Assembly (NCBI GenBank): GCA_963930775.1
Contig: OZ005689.1
Location: 24,860,058-24,924,057 of the forward strand
DNA: 64,000 bases
Direction: 5' to 3'
Origin: Cliona cf. orientalis
Lineage: Eukaryota; Porifera; Demospongiae; Clionaida; Clionaidae
This document shows positions 24,228 to 36,348 of the stretch, in pieces (within the stretch, counting starts at the first letter, position 1; every line of letters starts with the position of its first letter). The notes beneath the pieces are model-generated. The model ran no database searches and was not told the origin of the DNA. It saw nothing but the letters and a program-made list of their open reading frames with translations. The position numbers and the translations under genes are program-made.

Positions 24228-24998
24228 AAGTTTAATACCACCAGGACTCAAAGCATGGTGTCAACAGGACGTCCTTGAGAGTGAAATATGAGAACTTCTG
24301 AAGAACCAGGATGGCAACATAGTGGCTAGCTACATGTAGCTATGTGAGTACTAGTACATGTAGGTGGACTGAGGCACAACCTAGCCTCTGGACTCAAGAG
24401 CTCAGCGAAGCTTGTCATGCAATAGCTACTGATCTGTAACGATGAAATCCTTATGAATTTTATAGGGACATAATATTATTATTATTATGACTTTTGTAGG
24501 GACAGAATATTATTGTTCTGTACAGCAAGCTATTGAATGCTTCAAGAGTGTGTACTGTGTGAGTGCAAGTGCAAGGGCAAGGGCATGGAATTTCATATGA
24601 AAGGGGTTAAACTTGGTGCTCCTTGGCTGGTGGGGAACCCCTGTGATTAAATACCAATGAGGAAATCTGTACATAACCCACACCAGTGCCCACACACACC
24701 CACAAAGATCTTAATTGACTTAGATAAACCCACAGGGTGGTACTACACTACCCAAATTTTCTTGCTTGGGATTGCACCACTAGGTGCAAGGAGTGCTAGT
24801 TGTGGTTGGCTAGCACTTGGTGATTACAAACCTAAATGACACCCAGCACAAACTCTAGTATAACTTGCAAAACCCAGGGAATTTTAATTGCTTTTGAATG
24901 GGCCAATCATATTTTACTAGTCAGATTCTGACTAAGCAGCAACTTGGTTGGACCCTTCACCATAATATCATGATGAGGCTGGCCAGACTAAACTTGGT

Positions 24999-25198
24999 NN
25001 NNNNNNNNNNNNNNNNNNNNNNNNNNNNNNNNNNNNNNNNNNNNNNNNNNNNNNNNNNNNNNNNNNNNNNNNNNNNNNNNNNNNNNNNNNNNNNNNNNNN
25101 NNNNNNNNNNNNNNNNNNNNNNNNNNNNNNNNNNNNNNNNNNNNNNNNNNNNNNNNNNNNNNNNNNNNNNNNNNNNNNNNNNNNNNNNNNNNNNNNNN
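24999..25198. other. Assembly gap, 200 N
   Basis: Exactly 200 N, probably a nominal gap size. Flanks are repeat-like. Confidence 0.99.
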
Positions 25199-25359
25199 AA
25201 ACTGGCTAATAAAAAATCTTTTTGGGGGGACAAGCTGGAAGTATAGTTTGCTTGGAGCAACTACAGTGTAGGAGAGGGTGAGATAATAATTCTTATATGA
25301 ACTTCTAGTACATACTTTCATCATTCCAGCTAGATCACAACATAATTAACTACACTACA

Positions 25360-26160
25360 GTGTGGGACAACAGATCCCTTTTTTATGTATGCATATTAAC
25401 TTAATATTATAGGGTTGGGTTTACAATGAGGTGTATCCTTATAACTAGCTTGAATAGCTCATCAAACACTCACTTTTTTTATTATAGATCTTCATGTGCA
25501 CATTATCCCACCTGATCATTATCCATCCTAGATCCAACCAGTGTCTTGCATCATCCAGCCATCCTAGATCCAATAAATGTCATTGTGGAAACACAACCTA
25601 CAATAATAGAATTGCATAGGTTACATGCACATCACTTGATACTGGGTCATATCAAGAGTATACAATATAGTAGGGAGAATATCCTACTTGCGTAAAATCA
25701 GCCCTGCACCATACCATTTTTATTATATCCAAATGGTGGAAACTTATGTGTCTTAGGCCACACACACTTCTGCATGCTTCTGTAGCATTACTACTCTTCA
25801 CAGGATGTGCTACCTGCCATTATATACATGTACATGAATATTTCATCTCAAGGCTACTAGTCTAGATACCTACGAGTATTATGTCCATCCTGTACTTGAA
25901 GCATTAAATTTCGCACTAGCTCTTTGTGCTCTATTAGCGGGACTGCAACGCTCTAATTATAGACCACCGACACGGCGATTATTAGGAACAATAACAGTCG
26001 AAAGATACGAGCAGGGTAAGTAACACTAAGTAGAAAAAGAAAAACAAAGTTCTGAGAAACTCTTTTGTCCAGAGATAGCTCTGAGCTGACACAAACTCAT
26101 GGTGGCGGCACACTATACCCACTCGTGCCGCACCTCTTGGTAGGTGTCTGCAGACAAAGA
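25360..26160. repeat. Diverged repeat, related to 31740-32750
   Basis: Ordered shared words: catcctagatccaa, cacaacctacaataat, gttacatgcacatcac, atcctacttg, then gtaggcgcctgcaga-type text near 26140 and 32723. Suggests an old duplication of about 0.8-1 kb. Confidence 0.45.
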
Positions 26161-26372
26161 AAGTGCATTAATTTTGTAATCAAAACGGTCAACAAAAAAT
26201 AATCCACAAGAATCTATCAAATAAAATTTGCACACACATTTTATGTACACTATTATAGTACAGATTTTGCTACATAATCTAGATAGTATTCCAACTTGGA
26301 GATATATATATAGCATAATATCTAAGTTACCCTGATGAGGCATGCTGATGTGCATGCAAATGCATGCATGCT

Positions 26373-26640
26373 AGCATCCAAATACACACATAATTAAGTC
26401 TACCTGGGATTGCACCACCAGAGGTAAGGGTAGGGAAAGTGGTCTAGTTGTGGTTAGCCAGCAGGGCAGTGTAATGAAGGCTCAGCACAAACAATAGTAC
26501 AACTTGTGACTACCTGCAAAACCTTGGAATCTAAATCAATTTTGACTGGACCAATCAGATTCTGAGGTACTTTGGCCTGGTGTAAGAGCAAAGTTTACAT
26601 GTATACTCACACAACATAATTATGTATGGCAATGTATTTT

Positions 26641-26678
<38 letters not shown>

Positions 26679-27694
26679 TCCTTCTCCTCTCTCTCTCCCT
26701 TTCTCTCCCTCCCTCTCCTTCCCTCCCTCCCTCCCCCCCCTCTCTCTCTCTCCTTCTCCTCTCTCTCTCTCCCTCTCCCTCCCTCCCTCCCTCCCCCCCC
26801 CCTCTCTCTCTCTCTCTTTTGCAGTTCAAGACTGTACCTAAAAGGAAGGGGGGAGGGAATTCATAACCCTCTCCCTCATATTCTATAATTAGAAAATAGG
26901 CTTAAGCATCTCATAGTTGGTTATGATTAAGTGATTTTGCATTACCCTACTAATGGTCAACCAACCTGAAATTGTACAACATTCAAGGTCAAAATACTTA
27001 TCAGCCATGAGCTGATAACAACATGATCCATTCTTATTACTGACATGCATGTACATCTGTTCTGTAGGGCAAAAGGGCCTCATAGGTAACACACACATGG
27101 GCGTAGGAAGATGTTCTAGATTGAGGGGGCAGAATATTTAATTGTGTGCAAAAAATTTCCGACCATGCCCACAGGTCGTTTAATCACGACCATTTTTGCA
27201 TAAACAAGAGTGTTTTTGCTGTAGCAATGAAGTAACAAGCAAGCACTACAGTAACTAAGTACATGTACTATTCTTACATTCTATGTAATAAACAATAGCT
27301 AGGCCTAGTACAGCCAAGGGTTTACATGTACATGTATAAGCCCTTGGTACAGCATATATTGACATGGCTGTGTTTGTGCACTACATGCAGCTTGTGGGGG
27401 CAAGTGCCCCCACTGCCCCCCCCCCCCCTTCACTACACCATCACCTATGACACATACATAGTCTCGTCCCAAGGCCTTTACCAGCATTTTAATGTTGCAC
27501 ACTGAAAAGCGGAAGGGCCTGATATCTAAAATCACATGCATGACGTATTGCATAGAAAGACTGTAGAGAAATCTACCAGCGATCAGGGTGGGCCAAAGGT
27601 CACCAAGATTTCGTGAGCTTCTGTTGCCAAGGATTGAGGTATGGCATTATTTTTCATTGAGAGAAATAATGCCAGATTGGTATAACACGATCTA
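26373..27694. repeat. 1.3-kb direct duplication, copy 1
   Basis: Starts agcatcca, ends cacgatcta. The part from about 26920 onward is almost identical to 29580-30379. Contains a CT-rich microsatellite (26641-26818) and a G/C-run element (27099-27440) with the same internal order in both copies. The partner is 29014-30379, about 2.65 kb downstream. Confidence 0.85.
26641..26818. repeat. CT-rich microsatellite
   Basis: Long polypyrimidine tract of (CT)n with CCT and CCCT interruptions; low-complexity open frames on both strands are artefacts of it. Confidence 0.95.
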
Positions 27695-27725
27695 TACATT
27701 GTACTCTCCCATATGGTATGATTGC

Positions 27726-27832
27726 TCACTCTCTCATTCACTCTCACTCTCTCTCTCTCCTCTCACTCACTCACTCACTCACTCACTCACTCACTCACTC
27801 TCTCTCTCACTCTCTCTCTCTCATTCTCTTTC
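27726..27832. repeat. (CACT)n / (CT)n microsatellite
   Basis: Tandem cactcact and ctctct tract immediately after duplication copy 1, absent after copy 2. Confidence 0.9.
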
Positions 27833-29013
27833 TAGCATATTATCTGATCTAAACAAACTCAAACATCTCAAAGGTGGTGTAGGATCTACAGTAGTGTATA
27901 TCTACCCACAAATTGGCAGGGTGTAAAATAAATTCCTGGTTTTTATTCTACCTCTACAGGTTACTGTGGATACTACTATACTAGGTGGAGCAGTTAAATT
28001 GATCCCAAGTAGGCAAATAAAATATTTGCTTCATCATAGACTCTATAAGTAGGGATGGCCAGGTATGTCCATATACAATGTATGTACATAATAAATACAC
28101 TACAAAGAGCCTAAAACCTTGCACTAGCTCAACTTTAACTGTTTAAAACACTCATGGCCATAACATCAACCACATTTCCTATCCAACAAGCCTATTAAAT
28201 TTCAAAATTCACTAGACTGGATCAAAGTGGCCAATTGATTTTTATTTTCATCTGACCAATTTCATCAGATAGGTTGGATCAAAGTGGCTATTAGGCCACA
28301 CAAACTAAATTCACTGCTTATCATCACTGCCTGCATGCTATTTTGAAAATAATTAATTTTATCACCATCATAAATGAAATATAGATATCAAATGGGCACT
28401 CTGATAAAGCAATCTTAAAGGCATTATGCAATGATAATTATAAGGAATCACATGTATTTCTTAATGAGCTCATTATCTCGAAAATTCAATCAACATGGGT
28501 ACAGGAAGTATGGGCATGCCCAACATCAATCACACAATAGTGAACTGGAGTATGCAGAGATTGAACAGTGTAGTGCAAAGATTTTGTCAACCATCAAGTC
28601 AAGATGCTCACAATTTTGCAGTAGGGACAGTCAATGGGTAAGAATACTGGCAAGCAAGGGATATATTGCACATACAATGCTTGAAATGTTGAAGGTGTTA
28701 CATAAAAAGCCTCAGTAGGTAGACTTGAATGTAGAAGCACAAACTTATTAGCCATCCACCTTGCCCAGTTTCCATTTGTTGCAAGGGTGCATGTGGATTC
28801 ATTAGGGAGCAATCAGCCTTACAACATGGCACAAGCCTTTAATTCCAAGATTTTAGGAGCATCAGGTTTTGAAACAAATTTCCCTGAAAAAAACCACATG
28901 GCCACTTTTGTCCAGGACCCATCTAGTTCACAAGGTTAGGCAGCACACACTGGAGATATTTACAGTTTGTTGAGGGTGGACCTAACACCCACATGATGAC
29001 CACACACTCTGTT

Positions 29014-30379
29014 AGCATCCAGATACACACACAATTAAGTCTACCTGGGATTGCACCACCAGATGTAAGGATAGCAAGTGGACTAGTGGTGGTTAGCTAG
29101 CAGGGCAGTGTAATGAAGGCTCAGCACAAACAATAGTACAACTTGTTACTGCCTGCAAAACCTTGGAATTTAAATCAATTTTGACTGGACCAATCATATT
29201 CTACAGATTCTAATCATTCACTAGACCTTTGGCCTGGTGTACAAGGGTGTATACTCACAATTATGCATAGCAACATGTTTTTCCATCTCTTGGGGGGGGG
29301 GGGGGGGCTTCTCTCTCTCTCTCCCCCTTCTTCTCTTCTCTCTCTCTCTCTCTCTCTCTCTTACAGTTCAAGACTGTACCTAAGCGGAGGGGGGATTCAT
29401 AACCCCCTCCCTCATATTCTATGATTTAAAATAGGCTCAAGCATCTCATACATGTAGTTGGTGGAGGGATCTACAGTAGCGTACAGGGAAATTGGCAGAT
29501 ACATGTATTATGCACTCTTGATGTAATTGAATCAAGTCATTCCGACTGATATGTTGGAGTGGGACACAGTGGATACTTAATTGAAATACTTTTCTCTATG
29601 ATTAAGTGATTTTGCATTTTGCATTACCCTACTAATGGTCAATCAACCTGAAAATTAATCTACTGTACAATATTCAAGGTCAAAATACTTAACAGCCATG
29701 AGCTGATAACAACATGATCCATTCTTATTACTGACATGCATGTACATCTGTTCTGTAGGGCAAAAGGGCCTCATAGGTAACACACACATGGGCGTAGGAA
29801 GATGTTCTAGATTGAGGGGGCAGAATATTTAATTGTGTGCAAAAAATTTCCGACCATGCCCACAGGTCGTTTAATCACGACCATTTTTGCATAAACAAGA
29901 GTGTTTTTGCTGTAGCAATGAAGTAACAAGCAAGCACTACAGTAACTAAGTACATGTACTATTCTTACATTCTATGTAATAAACAATAGCTAGGCCTAGT
30001 ACAGCCAAGGGTTTACATGTACATGTATAAGCCCTTGGTACAGCATATATTGACATGGCTGTGTTTGTGCACTACATGCAGCTTGTGGGGGCAAGTGCCC
30101 CCACTGCCCCCCCCCCCCCTTCACTACACCTATGACACATACATAGTCTCGTCCCAAGGCCTTTACCAGCATTTTAATGTTGCACGCTGAAAAGCGGAAG
30201 GGCCTGATATCTAAAATCACATGCATGACGTATTGTATAGAAAGACTGTAGAGAAATATACCAGCGATCAGGGTGGGCCAAAGGTCACCAAGATTTCGTG
30301 AGCTTCTGTTGCCAAGGATTGAGGTATGGCATTATTTTTCATTGAGAGAAATAATGCCAGATTGGTGTAACACGATCTA
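29014..30379. repeat. 1.3-kb direct duplication, copy 2
   Basis: Matches 26373-27694 with a shorter CT tract and an extra stretch of about 140 bases near 29450-29590. Confidence 0.85.
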
Positions 30380-30450
30380 GTCTCAAAATCATGCATATGA
30401 CAAACACCCAATCAAGAAATTCACTGAAACTTCCATAATATATGGGGCTA

Positions 30451-30746
30451 TTAGATCCTAGTTGTAACAATACTGTTATCTGATTGGTCAGGAGCAGGTA
30501 CCTATTTTTCATATAAACCTGTAAAAAGCTCATGTAAACCTGTAAATTTTTCATATAAACCTGTAAAAAATTGTCGCTTGTGGTTAAGACTGTTGCCAGG
30601 CAGCAGTTTATATGTCAAGCCTATGGGCATTGTTGCTAGGATCTAAAGTTGTTAAGACACTGTTTAGTCGGTTTCTACGTGATTTAGAAGACCTCAGTGA
30701 TCTTCGGTCTTCTAAATCACGTAGAAACCTCCTAAACAGTATCTAA
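30451..30746. mobile_element. Small inverted-repeat element, copy 1 of 4
   Basis: Begins ttagatcctagttgtaacaa, contains ctgattggtcaggagca and cctgtaaatttttcat, and ends with a long hairpin whose arms are gtttctacgtgatttagaag and its reverse complement. Copies 2 and 3 follow at once; copy 4 interrupts the Ulp1-like pseudogene at 37059. Confidence 0.8.
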
Positions 30747-30753
30747 CTATTAC

Positions 30754-31080
30754 TTAGATCCTAGTTGTAACAATACTGTTATCTGATTGGTCAGGAGCAT
30801 GTACCTATTTTTCTGTAAAAAGCTCATATAAACCTGTAAATTTTTCATATAAACCTGTAAAAAATTGTCGCTTGTGGTTAGGACTGTTGCCAGGCAGCAG
30901 TTTATATGTCAAGCCTATGGGCATTGTTGCTAGGATCTAAAGTTGTTAAGACACTGTTTAGTCGGTTTCTACGTGATTTAGAAGACTTTAGGGCTCAGTA
31001 GAACCCTCACTTCGCTCGGGATTCTACATAGAGCCCTTCGGTCTTCTAAATCACGTAGAAACCTCCTAAACAGTGTCTAA
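30754..31080. mobile_element. Small inverted-repeat element, copy 2 of 4
   Basis: Nearly identical to copy 1, with an extra cactcgctcggattcta-like segment in the hairpin loop and fewer cctgtaaa repeats. Confidence 0.8.
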
Positions 31081-31092
31081 CTATAATGTATA

Positions 31093-31297
31093 CCGTATAC
31101 GCGGAAATATTGGCGAGCATTTAATTTGGCAATTTTCGCCATCGAGCCGCCAACAAAAATATCGGCGGTTTTAAATTTGGCGATTTTTTCCTATACAATA
31201 GCGCGAAAAATCTTTCGCGCGCATTTAATTTGGTGATTTCTGCGCCGATCGCCAAATCGCCAAATTTAATGTAACGCCAATATTTCCACGTTTACGG
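31093..31297. mobile_element. TA-flanked MITE, 205 bp
   Basis: Ends ccgtatacgcggaaatattg and caatatttccacgtttacgg next to TA. Interior ttggcgatt and aatttggc repeats. The degenerate stretch 2812-3015 looks like the same family. Confidence 0.75.
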
Positions 31298-31410
31298 TAC
31301 TTAACCACATTCCAGAGTTTGGGACAACAGTTGTACACAATATTTGTTACCTCACCCTTTTCATGTGTGCACATTAGAGTTGAGTTACAGTTGGGGGGGG
31401 GGATATATAA

Positions 31411-31739
31411 TTAGATCGTAGTTGTAATAAATACTTGATCTGATTGGTCAGGAGCAGGTATCTATTTCCCTATATAAAGCTCATATAAACCTGTAAATTT
31501 TTCTTATAAACCTGTAAGAAATTGTTGCCTATGGTTAGGATTGTTGCTAGGCAGCAGTTTATATTATATCAAGCCTATGGGCATTGTTGCTAGGATCTAA
31601 ATTGTTGGACACTTTTTAGTCAGTTTCTACGTGATTTAGAAGACCTCAGGGCTCAGTAAAATCCTCGCTTTGCTCGGGATTCTACATAAAGCCTTCGGTC
31701 TTCTAAATCACGTAGAAACCTCCTAAACAGTGTCGAACT
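31411..31739. mobile_element. Small inverted-repeat element, copy 3 of 4
   Basis: More diverged copy of 30451-30746; the gtttctacgtgatttagaag hairpin is kept. Confidence 0.75.
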
Positions 31740-31868
31740 ATTATTTATTCACTTTTTACTATTGATTCTCATGCATACCTTATCTCACCTCATCATCAGT
31801 CCTAGATCCAACACAAGGAAACACACAACCTATAATAAATTATTGGCGACGAGGCTATTATAAGTTAT

Positions 31869-31937
31869 AGTTACAAGACCTCAATTGGGGTGCATGAGAT
31901 GCATGGTCGAATGCACCCCAATTGAGGTCTTGTAACT
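31869..31937. repeat. Perfect 26-bp stem palindrome
   Basis: Arms agttacaagacctcaattgg(+6) and exact reverse complement around a 17-base loop. No mismatch in the stem. Function unknown; could be a recent fold-back remnant. Confidence 0.85.
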
Positions 31938-31939
31938 GT

Positions 31940-32954
31940 CTTATTGGCCCATGACCCCTTCTCATCACTGGCCTACCCTATGATCACCCACACCCCTGTC
32001 AATTTGCCTATAAAAATTTTGGTTGCTAGGTGATGGCCAATAAATTATGTTACATGCACATCACTGGGTCATTCAATATTAATATACGATGTACATGTAC
32101 ATGTAGGAGGGAGTATCCTACTTGTGTGATAACATTGCCATAATATTATTATGAGTCTTACTATTAAAACCCAATGTCAAATGGAGGCATTATCAACTAC
32201 ATTACTGTAGTTTATTCAGAGCACTCCCAAATGGTAGATCTCGTTCGACAGCATGGTTAAGTTGGAGAATCATGTGCCTCAGGCTTCCTCTATGTTCTCT
32301 ATTCACGATATAGCTACTCATGGTCATCTACTATTACTTGTACATCTTTCAAGGCTGTATTTGATACAGATGAATGTAGTATTATAGTATTCATACCTCC
32401 AAGTACTTGGCGACCGATGTCTCGAATGCGTTTATATACTCAATACCGATGACTCGTGTGCATGTGAGCTCCAACAATTTACCGAAGATACAGGTGGCAA
32501 TGCTCTAAATATAGCCCACCATGACGGCGATCCGTGCATTAACAACTTTTTGACAGCGAGAAGAGAACTTTGATTATTGTAAGAAAAACATTGCAGTAGC
32601 AGTAAATAAGATGAGAATATGAAATGTTCAGTATGGTAATGCCTATGCCATGGCGCCAAGAGTACTCTCGTGCCAGCTGCCTAGGGGGGAGGGATTCGCC
32701 CGACCCTCGCCGCACTTCTGGGTAGGCGCCTGCAGATGCATGGATAGAGAAATGTAAAGCTATTTGTATTTATAGTTGTATATAAAACAAATAACAAAAA
32801 AAACTTGAAAAAAAAGGAAGGAAAGAAACTAGCCTCTGCACAAAACAAAAAAAAAAAAAAAAAATAGAATCTGCACATTTATTTATAGCTGTACATTTTA
32901 CCGTGCAATATTCAATGTTTCACTACATTAATGTACAAGTATACTAAGCTTCTC
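31940..32954. other. No gene recognised
   Basis: Repeat-like text related to 25360-26160 up to about 32750, then an A-run (about 32850-32862) and A+T-rich sequence that is probably 3' flank of the PIN-like gene. Confidence 0.4.
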
Positions 32955-33740
32955 TTACATCCCCTTAATGACTTCTCCCGCCAGCTTGACCCTCACCCCC
33001 TGCTGTATAGAGAGGGTCCTCGCACAAACACTGTGCAGACTCTCTTCTGCTATGGAGGACTGGAGAAAAATCTTAAAGAAACGGTGGTCGTCCGTTACCA
33101 GGAATTTCCCTGTCTTCAGCTTGGAATACGCCAGACAGGCCTCCATATAAATGTGTATGTCTGCCTTGTGTTTCTGGATGATAGAAGGAGTGTTGAAAAG
33201 TGTCATAGCTGGCACAAGGTCTGATTCCTCCTGCGCACTTAGGGGCCTCCTCGCGGCTTGAGCCTTGACTTCTGGCAGCATTCTGACGACTGCCGCTTCG
33301 ACATCCTCTACTGGCACTATCAGGTCTAGCCGATGGACATCGTCAATTCCAGCGTCAGTAAATTCCTCCACCCATTCCATCTGTCTGCACTGCAATGAAA
33401 GAAACGGGAGCGGTTTAGTTTAGGCCTGCAAGTTCTCAGTGCACTCGACTATAATAACTTGAATAGAATAAGAGCTTACCTGGGGTGCAGAGAGCAGCTC
33501 CAACTTCACAGACGGCGTGATCATCAGTCTCCCACCGCTGTGCTTGAACTCCTTGCTCCACTCATATGCCAGCCTGATACGTTCAACCGTTGGATGGACG
33601 CCCATCTCCTTCATGGAGGAGCATGCCCACGAAAGTTCTGGGTAATACCTGGGCAGCTTTTCTGGGCATCTCGTCCACAACTCCCCGTCCAAAATTAAAC
33701 CCGCGACCGAGGTGTCCAAAAAATAAGCACTATGAGCCAT
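32955..33740 (-). CDS. Two-exon gene, PIN-like domain protein (231 residues)
   Basis: Exon 1 is 33480-33740 (87 codons, ATG at 33738-33740). A 90-base GT-AG intron follows, and exon 2 is 32955-33389 (144 codons and a stop). The junction is phase 0 and the frame is intact. The start AYFLDTSVAGLIL is the typical first strand of a PIN fold with Asp9. MITPSVKLELL gives Glu81. HKADIHIYMEACLAY gives Asp164. KFLVTDDHRFFKIF gives Asp187/188. These four acidic positions and their spacing match the metal site of PIN-domain nucleases, which cut RNA. The middle (residues 95-150) is charged and helical and is not recognised. No signal peptide or membrane segment. Context is repeats only, so the partner and substrate are unknown. 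The PIN assignment is by eye and should be treated as probable. Confidence 0.65.
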
Positions 33741-35359
33741 GTCGAGGGGTGTCGAGTGTGCCGGGAGAAGGGAGTGAGATAAGTAAATCAGTGACAGTAA
33801 CCGTTTGGAGGGAGAGAGCTCGGAGTCTGAGTAACAGTTAAACGATCAGCACCAAGCCGTGTCACTGAGGCAGACGCAACTTGAACCGAAACGGAAATCG
33901 GAGTCTTGAGTGACAGACGTATCCACAGCTACAGTGACTCGATCGATCGACGGATTTTAACACCACAGTACCCGGTATACCGTAATATATACCGTAGGTA
34001 TAGGGTACTAGGTACAGGTTGACGTTACACGTACACGGAAGCGGAAGCAGTTCAAAATTGAATTACGTATTTGAGCCGGCTGGCTCAGCGCCGCTGCGCC
34101 ATAGCCTGAATGCAACAATATTTTTTGGGAATTTCCAAAAATACATGCAGGCAGGTGACCAGAAACACATTTTATTGGAGTGGGCTTATCTCTAGCATGT
34201 ATAAAAGCTGAGAGCAAGCTAAAATTACCAACTATGTATTATTATGATATTAGGAGCATGAGAAAGGACACCTTGGCAGTGTTCTCAGCCCCTCAGAAGG
34301 CACTCTTCCTGAGGGTCCCTGGGCAGCACCATCACGAGGAGGTGACACTGCATCGCTGCCCTCCCACCCTTACACCCTCTCATACTCCTTCACAGCAACT
34401 AGTATTACAAACATTACTGAAGGAGTAAGAGCAAATCTCAGGATGACACAAGGTTTCATAGAGACTCGCACTTTTTACACTTCCAGGGAAAATCTGGATC
34501 GTCAAAACTTCAGGTTGTATAGTGTTGATGGTACCAAATCTTGCAAGCATCACATTCGGCCATTTGATCAACACCTACTTTTTCAGGCTAGTTTGCCTGT
34601 ACTCAAAACGCTAAATTTTAGACACAGCCTAATATTATACGATCATCTTTATATAACTACCTGATATCATTACTATAAATCTGACAGCGCCGAGGGTTTA
34701 GCACCAATGGTGTTCATAGTTTCAGGCACTTTATTTAGGCGATACTATAGGCATAGAAATATGTTGAATATTAGATATAATCACGTGCAAAGCACTTGAA
34801 AGTATAGTCCACTAAAAATATAGCTCAAACCATGCCCATTTTTGCACCAACAAGGCTATTGTACTTAGCAGGGAACATAAATGGGAGAAAGAGGTTTCTA
34901 GAATTGGCTGCAGAACGAACAGTAAGTCAAGTACAGCAGAGTCTATTTATGTGACTCACACTTAAATTTCTACGTAGACTTATACCTGTTGACAAGTTTC
35001 CATTTTGGGGTCTCTGCCCAGTAGTCAGTCAGATGGTTTTGGGGGGGGGGGGGGGGATATCCCTATACCAAAGGTGCTATAGCTGTAACGGGGGTTAGTT
35101 CACCCTTGCACCCTAAGGCTTGTGTGGCACACATTTATATCTCATTAAATTTTATGAACTCATCCAGCTGGGTCAAGTCCATAAAGCAAACCTTCTGCGG
35201 TACACTAACAGCCTGTATGGTATGACTACATCTAAATGGTGGGGGTGCATGGTGCAGGGGGATGACTAGAATCATCATCTGCAGATTCAGATTCATCATT
35301 GGGATCTTCATCAGTAGTGACACTAGGATCTGTTTACATAAAATACAACTGTAGTGGTT
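33741..35359. other. No gene recognised; 5' flank of PIN-like gene and repeats
   Basis: Just upstream of the PIN-like start are ordinary mixed bases without an obvious TATA box. A G-run of about 16 lies at 35040-35055. Open frames at 34180-34660 show no domain. Confidence 0.4.
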
Positions 35360-35659
35360 GTTGTAAACATGAGGCAAACTTTGAAACATCATCCAAGACA
35401 CAGGAGTGGGTAAAGGCTCAGGAGTGTAGGGAGTGTCTGAGTTTGTAGAGTCTGGCTCCACTACAGTAGAGAGTTCGGACAGATTGAGAGTTGCCTTTGG
35501 GGTTGCTTCAGTTCTAACTTTTTCGCTAATGTCATCGTAGATTTGCAACAGTAACTTTGGATGGTCTGGTACAGACTCTGGCGAGGGGCTAGGACCTGGG
35601 CACCTGTTGGTGCTTTCCCCAGTAGGCTCATCTCTTTCAAGTTTGATTTGAACCAGAAG
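35360..35659 (-). CDS. Possible exon, Pro/Ser/Thr-rich acidic protein
   Basis: An acceptor-like ttag at 35660 leads into about 80 open codons: KLERDEPTGES, then PSPSPESVPDHPKLLLQ, IYDDISEKVRTEATPK and an acidic Thr/Pro-rich tail. Composition is coding-like but start, end and family are unknown. Nearby plus-strand frames (35757-36240) may belong to the Ulp1-like relic. Confidence 0.3.
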
Positions 35660-36348
35660 CTAACTGTTCTGCGGTATTGTACATCTGGGAAGTAGTGGAG
35701 GGGTAGCACCACTGGAAGATGCTGATTCAGTATACTATATTATATCATTTTGTTGTTTGGGCTACCTGGGTGGTAGTGAAGGAGGGTTAGCAGCCTATCT
35801 CCAATACAGGAAGCAGCTCTATGGTATTGGAATATCCATTAATATTGGCTGGGTGCACCCACACGATAGTGATACTGCTGAGCTCAAGCCCAAAGAAGCA
35901 AAAAGGGACAAAAACTTGATGGGCAGTGCAAGTGTGTGTCTACAACACACTTACAGACCTCCCATAAGCAGTGCCCCTACAATAAAAGGAGATTAAATGA
36001 TGCTCCCACTCCATGATCCACCACACATGGATGATGATGTATCTCCATCTCACACAGTGACCTGTTAGATGATAATTTGTCACTTGCTGGTGACAATTTA
36101 TCCGATGAAAGTGGAAGTACCTCCAATGATGACTGGTGCTATGAAGATGACATTATCAGTAGTGACGTGTGTTTGTGGAGCCCTTGGTCGAGCACACAAA
36201 TGAGATTGTCCCATGAGCTCAAGGAGTAGCTTTCCTACAGAAGTGTATAGTATAGACTATCATCTTAGCCAATCTGATTCTGTATGGGAAGCAGTTGTCA
36301 AACCTAAGCCAAACTTGAGCAAGTCGGGCAATTAAGAGAATAAGCCAG

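Noticed and set aside
26620-26888. Arg/Glu-rich and Ser/Leu/Pro-rich open frames on both strands
   Set aside because: Created by the CT microsatellite.
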